Shown here in pieces: positions 14,176-21,233 of a stretch of DNA of 30,200 nt; positions within the stretch are counted from its first letter, which is position 1; each line of letters starts with the position of its first letter. Source of the stretch: a virus; the IMG/VR virus record IMGVR_UViG_3300050014_000235, positions 1 through 30,200 of that record; one strand, written 5' to 3'. The translations under genes were made by a program, and so were the position numbers. The notes beneath the pieces were generated by a model. The model was not told the DNA's origin, did not search any database, and worked only from the letters and a program-made list of their open reading frames with translations.

Positions 14176-15869
14176 CACTTGCCCCCTGGTGTGATATCGA
14201 GTTCCGCGCCCAGGATCGCTACCGAAACGGGATCAGAGCCACTGATTTCATAGACTCGGGTGAAGGTTGAGCCCAGGCGATCCCAGAAGCACCGGTTCCG
14301 GTATTGCCCGATGAGACCTAGGCTTCGGGTGCGGGCCGGGCTCCAGGAATACCCAAAGTCATCCGAATATCTAAGGCTGATTCGTGGATCGCCACCTAGA
14401 CCTGTCCCCATTTGGGCGTCAATCTGCATCCTGGCGTGGAACTGCCGGCGCATATTCACGCTCACATGCGGGGATCGCCGCATCCATCGAATCGGGTTCC
14501 CATTGTCCGTATGAGTTGACTCATCCAGCGCGTAGAGGTTGCCGTTCGAGAAGTCCCCGACGATGTCTTGCCCATAGGCCCATGCGTGATTGTCCGCAAG
14601 GTGCCGGGAATAGGTCCCATCCGGTTCAAGGTATGCCCTCTCATGCCATTGCCCGGTGGAGGCGTCATAGACCCAGGATGTTTTAGTGTTCGGAAGGTTG
14701 AGCGCATAGAACATGTGCCCGCGCTTCTGGTAGGTGTAGGCCGTCGCCGTAGACACGTCCCCTGCGGCCTGGATGGCACTCTCTACGGCGTGATTGCTCA
14801 CCCGCACCGGTTGGTAGCCCGTGACCGACCAGACCACGCCTTGCCCGTTAGGGCCGCCACCAAGCCACATGACCGTATCCGCGAACCCAGCAACCGAATG
14901 AGCAGCGGAACACCCATATTGGATGAATGCACCCTCGATGCGGCTGAATGGGAAGGTTGATGCCCCTGAATTCCACCAGAATTCAACGCTTTGCGACCCC
15001 AACAACCCCAAAATCCGATGGCTAGCAAACACAGCAACCAGATAGTCAGGGCTTCCCTCGGCTGTGGCGAAGTCCAGCGCGTCCCATGAGGTCCCGTCAT
15101 ACAGCGCGGAAATGTTGAACTGCCCTCCTCCGCCAGGGAGAGCCGTGGCAGGGTAGGCGTTCACTATGAAATACCCGTCAATGAATATGACGTTCGTCCC
15201 GCCTGGGAAGCCTGTCCCATTTGAGGCCAGGGCGCTCATGTTTTCATCCGGTATGTCAACCGCCATTGACTGGGTGAGTTTGTAGGTCCCCACGCCACCC
15301 GTTCCGCTGATGAACGAGTCAATTTTGGTATTAGGCGATATCTGATTGCCAGTGATCAGATTCCCAACCGCAAGAGCCCCGCTCTGCACTGAAGACACGG
15401 TTAATGTAGTTGAATTCGCCAGGATTGAGCCCGTGAACACGCACGCAGCGCCTGTTTGCGCAATCTGGTCGAAATGCGCCGCTGCCGTGGTGGTGGCGAA
15501 TGTGTAAATGTAGCCATTCGGCCCGTCAACGACGATCAACTGTTTTCCGTTGTCGCTCATTCCCACGGGGCCAGTCGCGCTATTGAGAACCCCGATTTGG
15601 ACCCCGACGAACGCAGCTGGCACAGAGTAGAGAACCGACCCGCTCACTGCATACAGATCACCCTTCGCGGTGGTCCACACGCCCCGGATCGGCCCGGCCC
15701 CAAGCATCGTCAGCCATTTCAGGCCGGGGGTCCCGATCATGGCCCCCTTTTCACCATTCGTTGCGGTCCCGGCTTCGTCGGTTTCGAGATAGAGGTTAAC
15801 CGTCCTCTGGCACTCCAACGGGATTGTTGGTAGGGCATAGGAAGCTCCGACAAAGCCAGGGAAACGCAT
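14175..15869 (-). CDS. P22 gp10-like tail hub / packaged DNA stabilisation protein
   Basis: The product has 564 residues, starts MRFPGFVGASYALPTIPLECQR and continues with NLYLETDE, the usual opening of gp10-type hub proteins (variants of SxxPxxxxQRxxNxYxE). The body is beta-propeller-like (GPIRGVWTTAKGDLYAVSG, SDNGKQLIVVDG, AVFASHRILGL). Residues about 143-202 interrupt the propeller with an extra beta module (LTVSSVQSGALAVGNLITG). The function known for the family is to close the portal channel after packaging and to carry the tailspike. The gene follows a small Lys-rich gene and overlaps its neighbour's stop. Confidence 0.85.
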   Translation of the reverse strand: MRFPGFVGASYALPTIPLECQRTVNLYLETDEAGTATNGEKGAMIGTPGLKWLTMLGAGPIRGVWTTAKGDLYAVSGSVLYSVPAAFVGVQIGVLNSATGPVGMSDNGKQLIVVDGPNGYIYTFATTTAAAHFDQIAQTGAACVFTGSILANSTTLTVSSVQSGALAVGNLITGNQISPNTKIDSFISGTGGVGTYKLTQSMAVDIPDENMSALASNGTGFPGGTNVIFIDGYFIVNAYPATALPGGGGQFNISALYDGTSWDALDFATAEGSPDYLVAVFASHRILGLLGSQSVEFWWNSGASTFPFSRIEGAFIQYGCSAAHSVAGFADTVMWLGGGPNGQGVVWSVTGYQPVRVSNHAVESAIQAAGDVSTATAYTYQKRGHMFYALNLPNTKTSWVYDASTGQWHERAYLEPDGTYSRHLADNHAWAYGQDIVGDFSNGNLYALDESTHTDNGNPIRWMRRSPHVSVNMRRQFHARMQIDAQMGTGLGGDPRISLRYSDDFGYSWSPARTRSLGLIGQYRNRCFWDRLGSTFTRVYEISGSDPVSVAILGAELDITPGGK

Positions 15870-16150
15870 TAGAAAACCTTCTTCTTGGGGTAAGCACGAA
15901 GTTGGATCTTCTTCACGGGGAACGGCTCTCCAGCCTTCTTACACTTCTTGATGAAGATCCGATCCAGGTAGTTAGGGGCGCCGAACGTGACGATCATCGT
16001 TTCTCGGGTGTTCCGGTTGCTCGGCTTGAAATGCCAAGTGGCATGGACCACCGTTTTCTCATCGATGTATTTCGTCGCCGTCTTGGCGTCGGAATGGATC
16101 AAGGTGTCGCAAACGGTGGCGAATATGCCAGACATGATGTACTTCTTCAT
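15869..16150 (-). CDS. basic hypothetical protein, 93 residues
   Basis: The start ATG 16150 overlaps the previous stop (ATGA) and GGAAG precedes it. The sequence is beta-rich and basic (VHATWHFKPSNRN, ETMIVTFGAPNYLDRIFIKKCKKAGEPFPVKKIQL in part). Its stop touches the gp10-like start. No family recognised; a head-tail region structural or assembly role follows from position only. Confidence 0.65.
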   Translation of the reverse strand: MKKYIMSGIFATVCDTLIHSDAKTATKYIDEKTVVHATWHFKPSNRNTRETMIVTFGAPNYLDRIFIKKCKKAGEPFPVKKIQLRAYPKKKVF

Positions 16151-16311
16151 TTCTTGCTTCCCTTCTTGGCAGGGTACTTGGCCATGATTTTCTTATCGGC
16201 GGCGAGGTCGGCCTTGGACCCTTCCTTGACCCCCTTGGCCTTGTCCATCTTCTCATCCATGTGTTTCGCCATTTTGGACGCGCCCTTCTTCATGCCGATT
16301 TCCTTGCTCAT
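16147..16311 (-). CDS. Lys-rich small protein, 54 residues
   Basis: ATG 16311 joins the previous stop (TGATG), with GGGGAAG before it, and its own stop overlaps the next start (ATGA), so it is coupled on both sides. The product is one basic, Met/Lys/Ala-rich helix-prone chain (MSKEIGMKKGASKMAKHMDE ...). Two adjacent Lys-rich genes occur here. A DNA- or scaffold-binding role is possible but not shown. Confidence 0.65.
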   Translation of the reverse strand: MSKEIGMKKGASKMAKHMDEKMDKAKGVKEGSKADLAADKKIMAKYPAKKGSKK

Positions 16312-16493
16312 CACTTCCCCTTATTCCATTTGGCGGCGTTCTTGGCAAACACAGCCTGTTTTTTGGTTGCGGGGCTGACTTTGGCCCCAGGTTTAGAGTC
16401 TTTGGCAGCGAGGGCTTGAACGCTTGTCCCGGATTTCTTCGCCTTGGCTGTGAATTCACCCTTGTGGGCTGGATTGATCTTAATCGGCTTCAT
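16311..16493 (-). CDS. Lys-rich small protein, 60 residues
   Basis: ATG 16493 follows GAGGAGAGG. The product is Lys/Ala-rich (MKPIKINPAHKGEFTAKAKK ...) and ends in NAAKWNKGK. Similar Lys-rich short proteins often occupy the same place in P22-like gene clusters and may be minor virion proteins. The stop joins the next gene's start. Confidence 0.65.
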   Translation of the reverse strand: MKPIKINPAHKGEFTAKAKKSGTSVQALAAKDSKPGAKVSPATKKQAVFAKNAAKWNKGK

Positions 16494-16502
16494 ACCCTCT
16501 CC

Positions 16503-17234
16503 TCAATCAACTACATACCCTCGGCTCTTCTGGCCGATGCTGTTGCGGGTTCCTGACAATGCCGAATCTACCGTTCGGTAGGTCGGCTCCCAATTCATGC
16601 GCTTGATCTGTGCGAGCGAACGTGATGCCAGGGCCATCGTCGTTTGGGACGCTTCCCGCGCAAACTTGGGGGCGCACCAGACGGCAAGGTTTGAGACAAT
16701 CGCGTTTTCGTAACCCTGGGGTAGCGAAATCACGGTGTTGATGTCTGGGAACGCCGTAATCTGGCCCCATACCGAAAGGATGAGCGGAACCGGAGTGGTT
16801 GGGATAGGCCAAAAATGCAGCCCATTCAGCGGGTAATTGCCATCCGCCCACATTTGCAGCGGAATCGTGCTGTAGACCGGTTGGTAAGGCGCTTTGAGGC
16901 TGATGTCCCGCCACTGTTCGTCATTCAGGATATCGATGGGGATTTCAACCCCGTTCAGGATGACGGACGCTAGCTCGATCTGCCCAGGGCGCACGGGATA
17001 CGGCGTGACAAACGTTCCACCAACCCCGATAGTGTAATCCTGCTGGTTGGCAACCATCGCGAACGTGCGCCGGTCCACTGTATAGATCATCAACGATTCG
17101 TTCGCCCAGGACGAAACCATGCGGTTGAGCACCCGGAGGCAAGATTTGGCGTCTTCCGCCGTGAGCGCAGACCCGCCAGCGATGACACCGATGTCCTCAA
17201 GGGCATCCTCTATCAGGTCGCGCACGGTGGTCAT
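16503..17234 (-). CDS. P22 gp4-like head-to-tail adaptor
   Basis: The product has 243 residues. The N-terminus (VRDLIEDALEDIGVIAGGSALTAEDAKSCLRVLNRMVSSW, in part) matches the helical opening of the gp4 family. A long beta region (FAMVANQQDYTIGVGG, PVRPGQIELASVILNG) and a helical C-terminus with LAVWCAPKFAREAS follow. The family protein binds under the portal and stabilises packaged DNA before gp10 joins. Its ATG overlaps the previous stop (ATGA). I see no convincing muramidase active site. Confidence 0.85.
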   Translation of the reverse strand: MTTVRDLIEDALEDIGVIAGGSALTAEDAKSCLRVLNRMVSSWANESLMIYTVDRRTFAMVANQQDYTIGVGGTFVTPYPVRPGQIELASVILNGVEIPIDILNDEQWRDISLKAPYQPVYSTIPLQMWADGNYPLNGLHFWPIPTTPVPLILSVWGQITAFPDINTVISLPQGYENAIVSNLAVWCAPKFAREASQTTMALASRSLAQIKRMNWEPTYRTVDSALSGTRNSIGQKSRGYVVD

Positions 17235-17428
17235 TTGGCGTCCTTCCTGGGCCTGCCGCCCTTGCGTTTGACGGGTTCCGTGGGCTCGCTCGGATCTTCC
17301 GGATCATCCGGGAAATTACGATCATCCCGCCAGCCGTCATCATCAGGGGTCTGCGAAACCTCGATGCCTTCATCCCAAACAATCATGGATTCCAGGGTTG
17401 GGTGGTGTCTCCACTTTGGGTAAGTCAC
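17231..17428 (-). CDS. KWRHHP-motif paralogue A, 65 residues
   Basis: MTYPKWRHHPTLESMIVWD, then PDDDGWRDDRNF, followed by an acidic Pro-rich tail and a basic end (KRKGGRPRKDAK). It is similar along its first 38 residues to the adjacent gene at 17425. ATGA overlaps join the two and the gp4-like gene. Proteins starting with xPKWxxHPxxE and ending xGWxxxP appear in many phages and are usually called hypothetical. The GRPRK tail suggests nucleic-acid contact. Confidence 0.65.
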   Translation of the reverse strand: MTYPKWRHHPTLESMIVWDEGIEVSQTPDDDGWRDDRNFPDDPEDPSEPTEPVKRKGGRPRKDAK

Positions 17429-17613
17429 AGAAGTTCACCAATGTTGGGGATTGGTTCGGGTGCGATTTCTTCAGGTGGCTCATCTATCACAAATTCACGG
17501 TTATCAAACCATCCCTGATCATCCGGGGCAAGGATGGATTCTTCGTAAGCATCCTGGACGATCACGGACTCTTTATCCGGGTGGTGGCGCCATTTCGGGA
17601 AAGGTAGGCTCAT
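17425..17613 (-). CDS. KWRHHP-motif paralogue B, 62 residues
   Basis: LPFPKWRHHPDKESVIVQD and PDDQGWFDNREF align with paralogue A without gaps. The acidic tail differs and the basic end is missing. The start ATG 17613 overlaps the stop of the 125-residue gene (ATGA), and AGGTAGG lies upstream. With A it forms a tandem duplicated pair. Confidence 0.65.
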   Translation of the reverse strand: MSLPFPKWRHHPDKESVIVQDAYEESILAPDDQGWFDNREFVIDEPPEEIAPEPIPNIGELL

Positions 17614-17987
17614 GGTTTGAGATATCCAATCAGGTTAGCTTCCCAATCGAAGGAAGTCGCGGCCAAAGGAGTGCAGACAATCGTGAAAACATCGCCTGCG
17701 GAATAGGGGAGATCAGGGAAAGGGAGAAAGAGAGGGGTGCTAAGCGTCCCAGTCCCTGCTACGGTCGAAAACGTAACAACCTTGACGCCATTCTGCCTAA
17801 GGCTGATGCTCCCAAAATCGGTAGCAGTAGCGGCAAAGGTAGTAAGAGCGACATTCGCCTCAATCGCATTCAGGTAGAACGTTTGGTTAGCAGGGACTGT
17901 ATAACTCAAGATGACCTGGTCAGCGGTAGTCGCCGTGGTCGTCAAAAGTGCCGTCTGGAGCACGTTTTTATTCAACGTTCCGGTCAT
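17610..17987 (-). CDS. beta-rich putative virion protein, 125 residues
   Basis: ATG 17987 follows TAGGAG. The sequence is Thr/Ala-rich, alternates polar and hydrophobic residues (VILSYTVPANQTFYLNAIEANVAL, in part), has no signal peptide and few charges. It looks like a single beta sandwich, typical of decoration or head-surface proteins encoded near coat. Function inferred from position only. Confidence 0.65.
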   Translation of the reverse strand: MTGTLNKNVLQTALLTTTATTADQVILSYTVPANQTFYLNAIEANVALTTFAATATDFGSISLRQNGVKVVTFSTVAGTGTLSTPLFLPFPDLPYSAGDVFTIVCTPLAATSFDWEANLIGYLKP

Positions 17988-17995
17988 GAGTGCTC

Positions 17996-18733
17996 CTAAC
18001 AGGGATACCAGATGAGGGTTGCATGGTTGTATTTGAACGAATTCCGAGCATTGGCGACGAAAGAGCTGGGCGCAGCAACGAATGTCGCACCACTCGATAC
18101 CAGAGAGGCGGTTGCCACAGCTGCTGAAACAACCAGCGTGATCTCGCGCCCATCAATCGCAGCCGCAGCCGCAGGGAACGTCACGGTTAGGCTAGTCGCC
18201 GTAGTCGTCAGGTAGACGTAATCACTGGTCGTCGGGATAGTGTAGGTCGCCGTTGCCCCGTTATCGATGATCGTTTTGGCTGAACTCGAATAGGGCCGCT
18301 GAAGAAGAATCTGCGTATCCGAGATGACCATGCGGGAGTTGGCAAGTAGGGTGCCCCCAGTGAAGAAAACCACGTTCTTCCCGGCAGTATCCGTTCCTAT
18401 GGCTACATTGCCGCCAGCGCAGTAGTAATACGCGTCGAGGGCGCCGTTAATGGTCCAGGTCGCAACGCTGTATTGCGACCCGTTGATTCCGTGGTCCACA
18501 TAGCCGGTTGTGTCAGAGCCGGTATCAGCCGTTGCGATCCAATCGGCGGAAGCGTTTTTCCCGCTGGACAGATTGGAGATGTTGTTCTGAATGAACGCAT
18601 CCTCTGTGTCATACGAATTGATCTGGATGTTCGTCAGGGTAGGGCCAGCATTGGCAGGATACTGGAAAACCTGGATAGGCCCTTGGATGTTCTGGGTGAA
18701 CGAATTCTGGTATTTATTTGGGGTGCTAGGCAT
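17996..18733 (-). CDS. beta-rich putative structural / head-fibre-like protein, 245 residues
   Basis: I chose ATG 18733 because AGAGG is immediately upstream; a start 4 codons earlier lies inside that ribosome site. Features include SGKNASADWIATADTGSDT, GYVDHGINGSQYS and CAGGNVAIGTDTAGKNVVFFTGG, a repeat style of phage fibre or appendage proteins, followed by a beta C-terminal domain (YLTTTATSLTVTFPAA). It has no enzyme motif. It is expected on the virion surface, but whether on head or tail is not known. Confidence 0.65.
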   Translation of the reverse strand: MPSTPNKYQNSFTQNIQGPIQVFQYPANAGPTLTNIQINSYDTEDAFIQNNISNLSSGKNASADWIATADTGSDTTGYVDHGINGSQYSVATWTINGALDAYYYCAGGNVAIGTDTAGKNVVFFTGGTLLANSRMVISDTQILLQRPYSSSAKTIIDNGATATYTIPTTSDYVYLTTTATSLTVTFPAAAAAIDGREITLVVSAAVATASLVSSGATFVAAPSSFVANARNSFKYNHATLIWYPC

Positions 18734-18736
18734 TGG

Positions 18737-18750
18737 CCTCTCCAAAGAGG
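18737..18750 (-). promoter_or_regulatory. hairpin enclosing the ribosome site of the 245-residue gene
   Basis: On the transcript, CCTCT, loop TTGG, AGAGG forms a 5-bp stem; AGAGG is the Shine-Dalgarno of the gene starting at 18733. Closing this stem would lower translation of that gene relative to the one upstream. Confidence 0.35.
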
Positions 18751-18774
18751 GGGGCCCGGAGGCTCCCCGTAGGT

Positions 18775-19194
18775 TTAGGCGTTGTTGCCAACGTTGCGGA
18801 GAAGGAGGATCCAGTAGCCGGCGCCTTCAGTAAAAGCAGTAACGGCCGATCCAGTCAATTTGATCTTGCTGGTGGCAGTGCCATAGACTTTCGAGGTGGG
18901 CGCATTGCCGTAGGTGACGACGCCCTTGGCCTTGGCACCGGCCACGGTGATCGAGCATCCGGGAACGGCCACGGCGTCGATGTAGGGCGTCAGGGTGGCA
19001 GTCTTGCCACCGGTAGTGATCGCGGTCACAGTCACATGCTGGAGCCCGATGATCTCAAAGTTGAAACCCGGGATCCAGTCCGTGAGTTCATCGGCGGCCG
19101 CAACCGCAGACATCGCGAAAATCAGAATCATGACGGGGATAATATCGGGCTGGGAGCCCTGAGAAACTGCGGTCGCATAAGGGGTGGAAGCCAT
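18775..19194 (-). CDS. putative decoration / minor head protein, 139 residues
   Basis: ATG 19194 follows AGGAGATC. A short hydrophobic stretch (PDIIPVMILIFAMSAVAAADEL) might suggest a membrane segment, but the remainder is beta-rich (TVTAITTGGKTATLTPYIDAVAVPGCSITVAG, in part), and the gene is next to coat, which favours a capsid-associated protein. No match to a named family. Confidence 0.6.
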   Translation of the reverse strand: MASTPYATAVSQGSQPDIIPVMILIFAMSAVAAADELTDWIPGFNFEIIGLQHVTVTAITTGGKTATLTPYIDAVAVPGCSITVAGAKAKGVVTYGNAPTSKVYGTATSKIKLTGSAVTAFTEGAGYWILLLRNVGNNA

Positions 19195-19230
19195 TTTGAT
19201 CTCCTATTGTTGTGGGTTTTGAACTTAGGC

Positions 19231-20466
19231 TCAGCCCTGGACGCGGCATCCGAACTTGTCACGGAGGACAGCCCAGCCATAGAGAACGTCGAGCCGGAAC
19301 AGGAGGTCATCATTCACGCCATCCCAGTAGCGAGACAGGCGGATCGACAACCCCAGATCCTTGTCGCGAACCCGATGCTGGAGATCAGCGGAGGTGGTCT
19401 GCGGAAGATCGGCAGCAGCGAAGGCGAGGCAATCGCGGTGCATGACCAGGTTGGCCGGGCCGGTCTTGGCGCTGTAGGTGGCAGCGGCACCGAAGATGGT
19501 CACAGCGGCGGTGGTCAGCGGCAGAGCGGTCACGTTCTGGAGCGGGCCAGAGGTAGCGGTGTAGATAGCCGGGGAGATCGGCAGGGCCGCCATGGCATTG
19601 GTGGTCGCGGCGTAGTCGGCAGTCACGCGGAACTGCATGAGTTGGCCAGTGGAGAGCTTGGACACCGGGTTGACGGCATAGACGCCGGCAATCTGGATCA
19701 CATCGCCCTTTTTCAGGCTGTCAGTCGCACCGCCCCAGGAATTGACAGCGATAGTGGTAGCGCCTTCAAGTGTGGCGCCGTTCATGGCCGGGCTGCCGGA
19801 GAAGGTCCCGGTGAGATGCGTGGGGACGTTCTGGCTCATCATGAAGGTCATGCCGGCGGCGGTCCCCATGAGCCCCTTCTTGTACTGCTTGGAGATCTCC
19901 GTGGAATCCTGGAACAAGCCCTTTAAGCCCTGGACCATGCTGGACTGAGTCCGGGGGCTCAGGTAGGCGTAGACTTCGTCGTCCACCGGAGTGGCGAATT
20001 CAGACATGGTCGCGGCCGCGTCCAGGAAGTACTGGAGGTCAACCGGCTTGGTGCCCGGAGTGCCAGTAGCGTTGGACAGCTGGTTGTAGAGGCCGAAACC
20101 GTCCGCCTCCATGGTGTTGACCAGGCTGGCCATCTGCGGGCCGAGCACGGAGCGCTCGAACTCGCCGCCCTCTTCCACGTTCAGGCTCAGTTCCTTGGAA
20201 CTGAACTTGAGCGAGGCATTCACCTGGGCGACGGTGATGGGCACGTAGCTGTCGTTGTAGCCAGCGGGGTTCGCCACCTTGCCCCGGGTGGTGGTCCCGT
20301 AGCCCGGGATCCTGGCGCTCACGGTATCGCCGATCTTCCCCATGCCCTTGTTGAATTCGGCCTCGTAGGTTCGGTTGACGCGGGGGATGAGAACCAGCTG
20401 GTTCTTGAGCACGTTCATTGCGGATCGGGTGATCATCGCAATGTTATTGAAATTGTTGGTAGGCAT
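19231..20466 (-). CDS. P22-like major coat protein
   Basis: The product has 411 residues and starts MPTNNFNNIAMITRSAMNVL. Hallmarks of the P22 coat (HK97 fold with an inserted domain) are the N-terminal arm, RTYEAEFNKGMGKIGDTVSARIPG, SLNVEEGGEFERSVLGPQM and a beta-rich insertion (residues about 225-330, for example LKKGDVIQIAGVYAVNPVS). The length is near the family norm. A 6-bp hairpin and the GAGGTAAAACA leader precede it. It assembles around the scaffold encoded just upstream. Confidence 0.9.
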   Translation of the reverse strand: MPTNNFNNIAMITRSAMNVLKNQLVLIPRVNRTYEAEFNKGMGKIGDTVSARIPGYGTTTRGKVANPAGYNDSYVPITVAQVNASLKFSSKELSLNVEEGGEFERSVLGPQMASLVNTMEADGFGLYNQLSNATGTPGTKPVDLQYFLDAAATMSEFATPVDDEVYAYLSPRTQSSMVQGLKGLFQDSTEISKQYKKGLMGTAAGMTFMMSQNVPTHLTGTFSGSPAMNGATLEGATTIAVNSWGGATDSLKKGDVIQIAGVYAVNPVSKLSTGQLMQFRVTADYAATTNAMAALPISPAIYTATSGPLQNVTALPLTTAAVTIFGAAATYSAKTGPANLVMHRDCLAFAAADLPQTTSADLQHRVRDKDLGLSIRLSRYWDGVNDDLLFRLDVLYGWAVLRDKFGCRVQG

Positions 20467-20480
20467 TGTTTTACCTCGTA

Positions 20481-20499
20481 TGACGGTATTTATCCGTCA
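20481..20499 (-). promoter_or_regulatory. hairpin in the coat leader
   Basis: TGACGG (20481-20486) and CCGTCA (20494-20499) make a perfect 6-bp stem around a 7-base A/T loop. It lies between the scaffold stop and the coat ribosome site. It may protect or process the coat message, or contain a promoter; no convincing -35/-10 pair was found. Confidence 0.4.
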
Positions 20500-20510
20500 A
20501 AGCCAAGGCC

Positions 20511-21233
20511 CTAGAAGTCCTCGTATTTCGACTGCACAACCGGGGGCGCAGAAGCGCTGGACGGGAGCGGGGTCACAGGGGCCGGGGCCTTGCTGATTTG
20601 TTTTTGGGGTGGGGCGGTGAGTTTCGCCTCCAGCGCGTCAAGCGCGTGAATCGCGGCTCGGGTGCCCATCGCGTTGATTTCTTTGAGTTCCTTGGGGTGA
20701 GTTGCGAGATGGTAGGCCAGGTCAACACCGGTTTCCGCTTCAAGGAGGGCCTGGAGGACTACCGGAGAGGCGTTGGCCGAATCCAGCACTTCATCGAGGT
20801 CTTCATACTTCTCACGGGCCGCTTCTTTCTTGGCTTCCCAGGAGTTGACGGCATCGGTTTTGGCCTTTTCGGCCTCCCGCGCCTGGATCTTCTGATCGGT
20901 TTTCCAGTCAGTCAGAGCTTCGATCCACTCCTCATGGCTTTCAAACTGGTCAGCAGTGGGCTTACCCTGCGGCTTGGGTGCTTCGACCGGCTTCCCGCCA
21001 GCCAACTGCTCGCGCAGCACGCGATTTTCCGCTTCCACGGCGATCCGCTTCTCTCGCTCCCGCTGCGATCCGGGCTTCTTGTGGGGCGGATCTTCCACCA
21101 CCACTTCCGCAGGGGTTTCTTCACCACTTGCGGCGGCCGGTTCGGTTTCAGCAACGGGTTTGACTTCTTCGACAGGTTCCGCAACGGCAGGGGTTTCGCC
21201 GTCGATATGGTTCATGTCTTCGTATTCGCTCAT
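20511..21233 (-). CDS. scaffolding protein
   Basis: The product has 240 residues, is very acidic and Glu/Ala/Pro-rich at the N-terminus (about residues 1-60), has a helical charged core (REREKRIAVEAENRVLREQL; AREAEKAKTDAVNSWEAKKE), and ends basic-acidic with SKYEDF. No enzyme motif. Place between portal and coat, high charge and coiled-coil content identify it as the scaffold (P22 gp8 role). The start overlaps the portal stop as ATGA. Confidence 0.85.
   Translation of the reverse strand: MSEYEDMNHIDGETPAVAEPVEEVKPVAETEPAAASGEETPAEVVVEDPPHKKPGSQREREKRIAVEAENRVLREQLAGGKPVEAPKPQGKPTADQFESHEEWIEALTDWKTDQKIQAREAEKAKTDAVNSWEAKKEAAREKYEDLDEVLDSANASPVVLQALLEAETGVDLAYHLATHPKELKEINAMGTRAAIHALDALEAKLTAPPQKQISKAPAPVTPLPSSASAPPVVQSKYEDF

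Noticed and set aside
18733-19926. 397-residue plus-strand ORF opposite coat
   Set aside because: Antisense shadow; Gly/Arg/His-rich, no motif, while the minus strand codes for an identifiable P22-like coat protein.
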